Positions 54,871 to 62,218 of a DNA stretch of 64,000 nt are shown here, piece after piece (the stretch's first letter is position 1; each line of letters begins with the position of its first letter). The DNA comes from an uncultured Alphaproteobacteria bacterium (GTDB lineage Bacteria; Pseudomonadota; Alphaproteobacteria; HIMB59; GCA-002718135), in the NCBI GenBank assembly GCA_902613275.1, contig CACMGM010000001.1, forward strand, positions 84,692 through 148,691, given 5' to 3'. Under the pieces are notes generated by a model. The model ran no database searches, was not told where the DNA came from, and saw only the letters and a program-made list of their open reading frames with translations. The translations under genes were made by a program, and so were the position numbers.

Positions 54871-56040
54871 TTATTTTTTTGTGTCAATATTTTGATAAAT
54901 AGCTGTTTCTATTTCATTATAGGTTTTGAGGGACATCTCATTTAAGTAAGGGAGCATTTGCATGAATATTGCACATCCAATTTTATTTTCAAAATCAATC
55001 CAAAAAAAACTATTAAAAATTCCTGTCCAAAATATACTACCTTTTGGACGACCTTCATTTGTTTTTTGATTATTAATCATAAAACCATAACCAAATTTCT
55101 TTTCAATATTATCATCATAGTCTAAGGAAGCGGATAACTCAGCATCAACTGAAGGCATTCTTTTAACTTCTAATGATCCTATTTGATTTCTTTTCATCAA
55201 GTTTATTGATTCTTGAGAAATAATTTCATTGTGTTCTTTTAGAAATAATCTCATAAATTTAGCATAGTCTCGAGTTGTTGACAGTAATCCTCCACCCCCG
55301 GCATGAAAAGTTTTATTGATTTTATTTTCTTGCTCATCAGCTCTTTCTTGATCAATTTTAATTTGATCTTGAGAATAATTATATACATATGCAAGATCTT
55401 TAAATTTTGTATCATCCAAATGAAAAGTGGTATTATTCATACCTAGTTTATTGAATAAATTTTCTTTCATATATTCATTTAATTTTTTGTTCGAAATTTT
55501 TTCAATTATATAACCTAATATATCTATTCCAATGCCGTAATTCCATCTTTCTCCAGGTTCAAATAAAATAGGAGCATCTAGAAAATCCGCACCATCATCT
55601 TTTAAATCTTGTAATAATTTATTATCAACTAAGTATTTAATTTCAGGATTTAAGAACTGATATCCATAACCTGAGGTATGATTTAATAAGTGCTTAATTT
55701 TTATATTTGATTTAGGGTTTATGTAATTAATTTTGTTATCTGTTTTTTTGATGATTTTTACATCAGAGAATCGCTTATCAATGTCTTGTAAATTTGTTTC
55801 TAAACTAATTAAATTCTGCTCAATTAATTGGAAAATACATAGTGATGTAATAGGCTTCGTCATAGATGCAATTCTAACAATTGATAATTCATCAAAAGGA
55901 GTTTTATTTTTAGAGTTTTTAAAACCTAAATAGTTTTCATATAAATTCTGATCTTTATTTGTAATAATTACAGATAATGATGGAATTTTATATTTTTCAA
56001 AAATATTTTGAATTTTTTCACTTAGTATTTTTGAATTCAT
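54871..56040 (-). CDS. Serine hydrolase, beta-lactamase/esterase class C family
   Basis: 389-residue protein with the penicillin-binding/class C beta-lactamase fold. The nucleophile motif is SMTK (residues 59-62), followed by KIKHLLNHTSGYGY and the Tyr-containing WNYGIGIDIL, and a C-terminal HAGGGGLLSTTRDYAKFM. It has no signal peptide, so a cytosolic esterase or EstB-like role is more likely than drug hydrolysis. It converges on the DUF4174 gene with adjacent stop codons. Confidence 0.82.
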   Translation of the reverse strand: MNSKILSEKIQNIFEKYKIPSLSVIITNKDQNLYENYLGFKNSKNKTPFDELSIVRIASMTKPITSLCIFQLIEQNLISLETNLQDIDKRFSDVKIIKKTDNKINYINPKSNIKIKHLLNHTSGYGYQFLNPEIKYLVDNKLLQDLKDDGADFLDAPILFEPGERWNYGIGIDILGYIIEKISNKKLNEYMKENLFNKLGMNNTTFHLDDTKFKDLAYVYNYSQDQIKIDQERADEQENKINKTFHAGGGGLLSTTRDYAKFMRLFLKEHNEIISQESINLMKRNQIGSLEVKRMPSVDAELSASLDYDDNIEKKFGYGFMINNQKTNEGRPKGSIFWTGIFNSFFWIDFENKIGCAIFMQMLPYLNEMSLKTYNEIETAIYQNIDTKK

Positions 56041-56095
56041 CTAATTTATTACCTACACAATCTAATAATTATATTTAAAAAATTTAATAATTTAA

Positions 56096-56494
56096 TTATA
56101 ATTTTCTTATATTATTAATTATCATTATTAAACTAAGAAAACTAACTAGAGAAAAAATTATTGCATTTATTGTAATTACTTGAATACTTGTTTCTCCAGG
56201 GCTGTCTGTAAGGACATATCTCCAAAAATTTAATGAAGCAAGAAATTGTAAGATAAAAATTGAAAAAATAAATGGTAACTGCTTTTCTATTCCTTTAAAA
56301 AAAATAATGATAAAACCAATAACAAAAGTTAAAAAAATTATTCCTAATACTTCTGATAATCCAGCCACAGCGTGATTAAAAAAACCTAAATTATTTAAAG
56401 CAAATTCATCGGTAAAAATTAATAATTGAATAGAATAATAACTAAAAAATAATAAGTTTACTAGAATAATGGAAATATCTATTATTTTCATCAT
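56096..56494 (-). CDS. Hypothetical 4-TM membrane protein
   Basis: 132 residues with four hydrophobic segments (about 5-26, 43-67, 72-92 and 105-127) and little in the loops except FFNHAVAGLSEVLGI. Not recognised. It lies between a serine hydrolase and a GST gene. Confidence 0.6.
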   Translation of the reverse strand: MMKIIDISIILVNLLFFSYYSIQLLIFTDEFALNNLGFFNHAVAGLSEVLGIIFLTFVIGFIIIFFKGIEKQLPFIFSIFILQFLASLNFWRYVLTDSPGETSIQVITINAIIFSLVSFLSLIMIINNIRKL

Positions 56495-56529
56495 AAGTGT
56501 GTATCATATAATTGTAAGAATTTATCAAT

Positions 56530-57186
56530 ATGGAAATAACCCTATACTATTTTAAAATACCTTTTTGGAGAGCAGAGGTTGCACGTTTAGCCCTATTTAT
56601 TGGTGATATTCCTTTCAAAGATTATCGCTTTGAAAGTCAAGATACGGAAGCGCTAAAAAAAGATGGGAAACTTCCCAACGGGCTAATAGCACCATTTAAG
56701 CAGTTACCAGTTTTAGATGTTGATGGTAAAATTTTTGCGCAAACTGGAGCAATTGGAAGATTTTGTGGCAAGTTATCTGGCTTATATCCAAAAGATAATG
56801 ATTTTGAAGCAGCACAAATTGATCAAATTATTGATGCGGCGCAAGACATTAACTATCTAGTAACTCTGTCTGGTAGAGATAAAGAAAAGGAACGATTAGA
56901 ATTAGCGAGAAAAATATTAGCAACAAAACATTTACCAAAATGGTTTCAATTTCTTGAAAATTTACTTGCAGAAAATAAAGACTCTAATTTTTTTGTTGGT
57001 AATAAAATTTCTATTGCTGATTTAGCAATTTGGAGATTACTTGGATGGTTAAGTTCAGGACTTTTGGATGGTGTGCCAACTAATATATTAGAGCCATACG
57101 AAAAAATTAATAGATTGAGAGAAGAAGTATATAAGCATCCAAAAGTTAATGAATGGATGCTTAAAACATATGGAAAAATAATTTAA
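56530..57186 (+). CDS. Glutathione S-transferase
   Basis: 218 residues with a thioredoxin N-domain and helical C-domain: ITLYYFKIPFWRAEVARLALF at the start (Tyr near residue 5-6 as in sigma/nu-type GSTs), FKQLPVLDVDGKIFAQTGAIGRF with the cis-Pro and glutathione-binding turn, and FFVGNKISIADLAIWRL, the conserved helix-cap motif. Conjugates or reduces compounds with glutathione; substrate unknown. Third glutathione-linked gene in the region. Confidence 0.88.
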   Translation: MEITLYYFKIPFWRAEVARLALFIGDIPFKDYRFESQDTEALKKDGKLPNGLIAPFKQLPVLDVDGKIFAQTGAIGRFCGKLSGLYPKDNDFEAAQIDQIIDAAQDINYLVTLSGRDKEKERLELARKILATKHLPKWFQFLENLLAENKDSNFFVGNKISIADLAIWRLLGWLSSGLLDGVPTNILEPYEKINRLREEVYKHPKVNEWMLKTYGKII

Positions 57187-57194
57187 AGTAATTC

Positions 57195-57515
57195 TTAAGT
57201 TTTTTTATAAGTTCCAGAGGCTTCTACTGCTTTTTTTACAGTACTAACCATATCAAATTTTGTATCTAAAATGATTAATTCATTTAACATTCCTGATTGT
57301 AAAGCTGTAACCTTCATGGCAAGCATTGATTCATAATCACCATCTGCTGTAGCAATCATGTCAAAGTCACCTCGTACAAATTCTAAACTATGCAATTTAC
57401 CTCCAGCTTTTTCAGTAGCACTTCCAACAATCGCAGCTCTATCTTGATCTGGATTACTCATATAACCTTTAACGTATTCTGGACTTAATTTTCCGATTAA
57501 ATAAAATTTATTCAT
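57195..57515 (-). CDS. GYD domain protein
   Basis: 106 residues of the GYD family, a small ferredoxin-fold (ABM-like) domain: IGKLSPEYVKGYMSNP, AGGKLHSLEFVRGDFDMIATADG and the helix YESMLAMKVTALQSGML are typical. Function unknown; it adds another ABM-fold protein to this neighbourhood. Preceded by its own AGGAG-type ribosome-binding site. Confidence 0.82.
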   Translation of the reverse strand: MNKFYLIGKLSPEYVKGYMSNPDQDRAAIVGSATEKAGGKLHSLEFVRGDFDMIATADGDYESMLAMKVTALQSGMLNELIILDTKFDMVSTVKKAVEASGTYKKT

Positions 57516-57589
57516 ATTACTCCTTTCAATTTGATGTTATTGATTACTTAAAAAAATAATTTAAGTTAAAATAAAAAAATTAATAAATT

Positions 57590-58324
57590 ATGACAGCTTT
57601 AAGCGTAAATGTGAATAAATTTGCTTTAGTGAGAAATGCAAGAGGTGCTGACTTGCCAAACTTGATTGATATTAGTAATAAATGTTTAAACTTTGGTGCT
57701 GATGGAATTACGGTGCACCCTCGCCCTGATGAAAGACATGCAAAATTTTCTGACCTAGTGCCATTAAAAAATTTATTGGCAAAATTTGAAAATAAAGAGT
57801 TCAATATAGAAGGATATCCATCAGATTTTTTTGTTAAAAAAGTAATTGAGGTTAAACCAGATCAAGTCACGTTAGTGCCAGATCCACCTGGTGCATTAAC
57901 CTCTTCATTTGGTTGGGATTGTCATGAAAATAAACAATTTCTTCGAGACATTGTTAGTGAATTTAAAAAAAATAAAATTCGTGTTTCAATTTTTATAAAT
58001 CCATCGATTAAAACACTGGAAAATTTAGAAGTTATACAAACTGATAGAGTTGAACTTTATACATACGATTATGCTCATAATTTTATAGAGAATAAAGATA
58101 CTGCCATAAAGTCCTATATAGATGTATCAACATATTTAAAAAAAGAATTTCCTAAAATTAAATTAAATGCAGGTCATGATTTAAATTTGGAAAATTTAAA
58201 ATTTTTCTTAGAAAATATTAATGATATCGAAGAAGTTTCAATAGGTCATGCTCTGATCTGTGATACCTTTGAATTTGGTTTAGAAAAAACAATTAAAAAA
58301 TATTTATCTCTAACAAAAAATTAA
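57590..58324 (+). CDS. pdxJ: Pyridoxine 5'-phosphate synthase, Bacteroidota-like type
   Basis: Makes the ring of vitamin B6 from deoxyxylulose phosphate and aminoacetone phosphate in the DXP-dependent pathway. 244 residues. SVNVNKFALVRNARG, GADGITVHPRPDERHAKFSD, FNIEGYPSDFF, VTLVPDPPGALTSSFGWD and LNAGHDLNLENLKFF are visible; this wording is closer to the Bacteroidota PdxJ type than to the usual proteobacterial form (NLEMAxT, LVPExRxELTTEGGLD). The catalytic Glu/His pattern is kept. It is followed without a gap by a LysE gene. Confidence 0.85.
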   Translation: MTALSVNVNKFALVRNARGADLPNLIDISNKCLNFGADGITVHPRPDERHAKFSDLVPLKNLLAKFENKEFNIEGYPSDFFVKKVIEVKPDQVTLVPDPPGALTSSFGWDCHENKQFLRDIVSEFKKNKIRVSIFINPSIKTLENLEVIQTDRVELYTYDYAHNFIENKDTAIKSYIDVSTYLKKEFPKIKLNAGHDLNLENLKFFLENINDIEEVSIGHALICDTFEFGLEKTIKKYLSLTKN

Positions 58325-58942
58325 ATGACTTTTATCTTTTGGCTTCAATTTGCCTTAGTATGTATTGCTGGAGCTATATCTCCTGGGCCTAGTTTGGCAT
58401 TAATTATCAATAACAGTGTTACAATTAATAGATATGCTGGCATTCTGACTTCTATTGGTCACGGGATTGGTATGGGGGTGTACGCAATTTTTGCAGTAAC
58501 TGGACTAATAATTGTTTTAACAACAAATGAAATACTATTTCAATTTATACAAATTATTGGAATTCTATTTTTATTATTTATAGGCTTCCAATTTCTTTTT
58601 AAAAAAAATCAAGAAATTGAGCATATAAATAATCAAAAAAATTTTAATTCATTCTTACAGGGTTTTTCTATAGCAATTTTAAATCCTAAAATTCTAATTT
58701 GGTTTTCAGCAGTATTTTCACAATTTGTAAAAATAGATGCATCCTTTTTTTCACACTCAATTCTTGTCATTACTGCATCTGTAATAGATGGCATTTGGTA
58801 TATTATAGTTACAATTATAGTAACAAGTTATGGAATGGGCAATTTTTTTCAGAGAAGAAAATATTTTATTCAAAAAATATCAGGAATAATTTTAGTTTTA
58901 ATTGGTATACTTCTAATTATAGATTTCTTCCAAAACTCTTAA
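58325..58942 (+). CDS. LysE family exporter
   Basis: 205-residue membrane protein with about six transmembrane segments. The opening LQFALVCIAGAISPGPSLALIINNS matches the LysE/RhtB family (SPGPxL motif), which exports amino acids such as lysine, threonine or homoserine. It begins immediately after the pdxJ stop codon. Its last 30 bases overlap the convergent dipeptidase. Confidence 0.88.
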   Translation: MTFIFWLQFALVCIAGAISPGPSLALIINNSVTINRYAGILTSIGHGIGMGVYAIFAVTGLIIVLTTNEILFQFIQIIGILFLLFIGFQFLFKKNQEIEHINNQKNFNSFLQGFSIAILNPKILIWFSAVFSQFVKIDASFFSHSILVITASVIDGIWYIIVTIIVTSYGMGNFFQRRKYFIQKISGIILVLIGILLIIDFFQNS

Positions 58943-59995
58943 GATATTTTTACCCATAATTTTTTCAATTTCAGTATTTTTATATCCTCTTTTTTCTAAA
59001 CTTTCTTGAATTATCATGTGATCTAGACAATCACTCCATTTATTTGGCAAACAATCAAGACCATCATAATCACTGCCTATTCCAACATAATCAATACCTA
59101 TTTGATTTATTACATACTCAATATGATCAACAAATATTTCAATACTCGGACATATATTTGCTAATTTTTTTTGAAGAAAATGTTGTTTTGCGATCCACTG
59201 AGAGATTTTGTTTGAATGCTTTCTTTCAATAGAATTTAATTCATCTATATATTTTTTTCTTTCTTTAGTTTCTCTTTCTTTAAAAGATTTATCAATAAAG
59301 AAAGGATAAGGGTTAAGGCCTATCAAACCTTTTGCTTTTTTAATAGCTTTGATTTGGTCATCTTTTAAATTACGAAAATGAGGACACAAATTATACACAC
59401 TAGAATGCGAAGCTATAAAAGGTTTAGTACTTATCGTTGCAATGTCCCAAAAACTTTTTTCTCCGATGTGCGAGACATCAACTAGCACATTATTTTCTTG
59501 GCAAATAGAAATAACTTCTTTTCCAAATTTGTTCAAACCATGACTTTTGAGTTTAGAAGAATTGTATGTCTCATCATAATTTGATGACACCCAATCCAAA
59601 GAATGATTCCAAGTTGGGCCGAAATAGAAAAGACCTCTTTCAATAAAATGATATAAATTATTAATATCATTTTCTAAACCCTCTCCACCTTCCATTGAAA
59701 TTGGAAGTATCAAGTTATTTTTTTCTATTGCTTCATTAATGTCCGAGGGTTTTTTTGGAACGACAATTTCTTCATGTAATGAAATTCTTTCAATCTCATC
59801 ATACATTTTATCAGCTCTTTTAAAAAAATTTGGTTCTGTAGAATTACTTGAGACCCAAATAATTAAAATTTCTAAATCAATGTCAGATTTTAATAATCTT
59901 GGTATGTCCGTATGCCCATGCAATGTAAGTTTAGTAACATCTTCACCTTCGATAACTCTTTGCACAAGATCATTATGCAAGTCAGCTACAAACAT
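58913..59995 (-). CDS. Membrane-dipeptidase-like peptidase M19
   Basis: Zinc dipeptidase of 360 residues. DLHNDL supplies His and Asp zinc ligands (residues 5-10), SMEGGEGL the bridging Glu, DVSHIGEKSFWDI and FIASHSSVYNLCPHFRNLKDDQI further ligands, and GSDYDGLDCLPN the C-terminal Asp. It cleaves dipeptides or related amides such as D-amino-acid dipeptides. No signal peptide, so probably cytosolic. 4 bases downstream of the cyclophilin gene. Confidence 0.9.
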   Translation of the reverse strand: MFVADLHNDLVQRVIEGEDVTKLTLHGHTDIPRLLKSDIDLEILIIWVSSNSTEPNFFKRADKMYDEIERISLHEEIVVPKKPSDINEAIEKNNLILPISMEGGEGLENDINNLYHFIERGLFYFGPTWNHSLDWVSSNYDETYNSSKLKSHGLNKFGKEVISICQENNVLVDVSHIGEKSFWDIATISTKPFIASHSSVYNLCPHFRNLKDDQIKAIKKAKGLIGLNPYPFFIDKSFKERETKERKKYIDELNSIERKHSNKISQWIAKQHFLQKKLANICPSIEIFVDHIEYVINQIGIDYVGIGSDYDGLDCLPNKWSDCLDHMIIQESLEKRGYKNTEIEKIMGKNILRVLEEIYN

Positions 59996-59999
59996 TTAA

Positions 60000-60566
60000 T
60001 TATTTAATAATCTCCATTTTAATTATTTTATCTGGATCGGCAGGTGGTTCACCTCTTGTGATATTATCTACATATTCCATACCTTCGGTAACTTGAGCCC
60101 AAACAGTATATTGACCATCTAGAAAAGAGCAGTCATTAAAACAAATAAAAAATTGACTGTTAGCACTATTTGGGTTTTGTGCTCTTGCCATTGACACGGC
60201 ACCTCTTCCGTGGTTTTCTGACGAAAATTCAGCCTCTATATCGGGAAGTTTTGATCCACCTGTACCAGCCCTTGATAAGTTAAAACTATCATTACTTGAA
60301 TTCCCAAATTCTACATCTCCTGTCTGAGCCATAAACCCATCTATAACTCTATGAAAAACAACTCCATCATACTGTCCTTCTTCTATAAGTTGCTTAATTT
60401 GTTTGACATGTTTTGGCGCTACATCTGATTTTGTCTCTATTACAACAACACCATCTTTAAGTGTCATGTGTATAATATCTTTTTTTTCATCAGCCATTAA
60501 AATCTCTCCTTTAAAAAATATTGAGAAAATGAAGATGAAAATAAATAGTTTTTTAAATTTAATCAT
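60000..60566 (-). CDS. Secreted cyclophilin-type peptidyl-prolyl isomerase
   Basis: 188 residues. Hydrophobic signal sequence (about 1-24, MIKFKKLFIFIFIFSIFF), then the cyclophilin domain with VVFHRVIDGFMAQTGD, NSANSQFFICFND and LDGQYTVWAQVTEGM, including the catalytic Arg of FHRVI. Catalyses proline isomerisation in the periplasm. A GTG 21 bases upstream is possible, but the ATG at 60566 gives the signal peptide directly. Divergent from ridA. Confidence 0.9.
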   Translation of the reverse strand: MIKFKKLFIFIFIFSIFFKGEILMADEKKDIIHMTLKDGVVVIETKSDVAPKHVKQIKQLIEEGQYDGVVFHRVIDGFMAQTGDVEFGNSSNDSFNLSRAGTGGSKLPDIEAEFSSENHGRGAVSMARAQNPNSANSQFFICFNDCSFLDGQYTVWAQVTEGMEYVDNITRGEPPADPDKIIKMEIIK

Positions 60567-60610
60567 ATTTGTTTTCTTTACCTTCACCCAAATTGTTTTA
60601 TATATATGTA

Positions 60611-61075
60611 ATGCACATCTTTGAAGAAAATATCAAGAAATTAGATTTAAATATTCCTGATATGCCAACACCACTAGCAAATTACGTTCCTTATAAAATT
60701 TCAAATAGTACTGTTTATGTGTCAGGTCAAGGACCGGTAATGGATGGAAAAATTCTCTATAGTGGAAAAGTTGGGGTAGATATTTCTGAAGAAGATGGAA
60801 TTAAAGCGGCTGAAATTTGCTGCATTAATATTATTGCAGCTCTAAAAACATCTATAAATGGCGATTGGGATAGATTAGACAGCTTTTTAAAACTTGGAGG
60901 TTTTGTTAATTGTAATGACAACTTTACTGATCAACCTAAAATTATAAATGGAGCATCAGATCTATTAGTTAATATTTTTGGTGACAAAGGAAGACATGCG
61001 CGTTTCGCAGTTGGTTCAAATGCTCTTCCACTCAATATTTCTGTTGAAATAGACTCAATAATTAAAATTAAATAA
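60611..61075 (+). CDS. RidA family protein (YjgF/UK114)
   Basis: 154 residues in the RidA family branch found in alphaproteobacteria: LNIPDMPTPLANYVPYKIS, VYVSGQGPV, and RHARFAVGSNALPLNISVEIDSIIKI, which carries the conserved Arg that binds the imine carboxylate. RidA proteins hydrolyse reactive enamine/imine intermediates made by PLP enzymes. The frame is open to 60569, but the ATG at 60611 gives the family's normal start. Confidence 0.85.
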   Translation: MHIFEENIKKLDLNIPDMPTPLANYVPYKISNSTVYVSGQGPVMDGKILYSGKVGVDISEEDGIKAAEICCINIIAALKTSINGDWDRLDSFLKLGGFVNCNDNFTDQPKIINGASDLLVNIFGDKGRHARFAVGSNALPLNISVEIDSIIKIK

Positions 61076-61084
61076 ATACTCCAA

Positions 61085-62218
61085 ATGAGTGAACATTTTT
61101 TTTGCTCTTCGCTCAGTAACATCAAAAGTTCTAATTGGAACGAATGTGTTGGTAATGATCATCCATTTTTACAATATGAATTTCTTTATGCTTTAGAAAA
61201 AAGTAATAGCGCAAATTCCAAAACAGGTTGGCAACCATATCATTATATTGAACAAGAAAATGATAAAATTATTGCATTATGTCCTCTTTACATAAAGAAT
61301 CATTCTTTTGGAGAATATATTTTTGATCATTCTTGGGCTGATGCCTATCATCGATATGGAATAAACTATTATCCAAAACTTCAATCTGCAATACCATTTA
61401 CACCAGTAACTGGTGATAGAATTGTTTTAAACAAATCAGTTAAAGATAAAAAAGGAAAGCAAGTTCAGATAATTAATAATATGATAGAAGAGGCAAAAAA
61501 AATAAATGTTTCTTCTCTTCATTTTAATTTTGTTAATGATGCATCAAATTGGAATAAAATTAATAATATTATGGTTAGATCAGGAATACAATTTCATTGG
61601 AACAATAATGAATATAAAAATTTTAATGACTTCTTAAATGACTTATCCTCAAGAAAAAGAAAAATTATTAGACGAGAAAGACAATGTATTGAAAATAATA
61701 ATTTAACTGTAAAATTACTTAATGGAGATGATATTAAAGAAGAGCATATAAATTTTTTTTACGATTGTTATTTAGATACTACAGGAAGAAAATGGGGTTC
61801 TACTTATTTAACTAAAGAATTTTTCTTTGAAATATTACATAATTTTAGAAACAAAATATTACTTATAATGGCTTATCAAGAAGATAAAATGGTTGCCTCT
61901 GCAATCAATTTTCTAAGTAAAACTCATTTGTATGGACGATTATGGGGATCAAAATATGAAGTCCCATTTTTACATTTTGAACTCTGTTATTATCAAGCAA
62001 TTGAATATGCAATTCAAAATAAGATTCAAATTGTAGAAGCAGGCGCTCAAGGTGAACATAAATTGCAAAGAGGTTATGCGCCTACAAAAACATGGAGTGC
62101 TCATTGGATAAAGGATCAAGAGTTTAGCAAAGCTATTCAAAATTTTCTTGATAATGAAAGTCAGCTAATTGATAATCAAAAAGAAAAATTAGAAGATTAT
62201 CTTCCTTTCAAAAATTAG
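61085..62218 (+). CDS. FemAB/GNAT-type N-acyltransferase (DUF482-like)
   Basis: 377-residue protein of the peptidoglycan-biosynthesis/GNAT-like family (formerly DUF482). Family segments: HSWADAYHRYGINYYPKLQSAIPFTPVTGDR near residues 85-120, SSRKRKIIRRERQ and VEAGAQGEHKLQRGYAPTKTWSAHWI near the end. Proteins of this type are thought to transfer an acyl or aminoacyl group; substrate unknown. 10 bases after ridA, so possibly in one transcript, and its stop overlaps the clpA stop by 4 bases. Confidence 0.85.
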   Translation: MSEHFFCSSLSNIKSSNWNECVGNDHPFLQYEFLYALEKSNSANSKTGWQPYHYIEQENDKIIALCPLYIKNHSFGEYIFDHSWADAYHRYGINYYPKLQSAIPFTPVTGDRIVLNKSVKDKKGKQVQIINNMIEEAKKINVSSLHFNFVNDASNWNKINNIMVRSGIQFHWNNNEYKNFNDFLNDLSSRKRKIIRRERQCIENNNLTVKLLNGDDIKEEHINFFYDCYLDTTGRKWGSTYLTKEFFFEILHNFRNKILLIMAYQEDKMVASAINFLSKTHLYGRLWGSKYEVPFLHFELCYYQAIEYAIQNKIQIVEAGAQGEHKLQRGYAPTKTWSAHWIKDQEFSKAIQNFLDNESQLIDNQKEKLEDYLPFKN

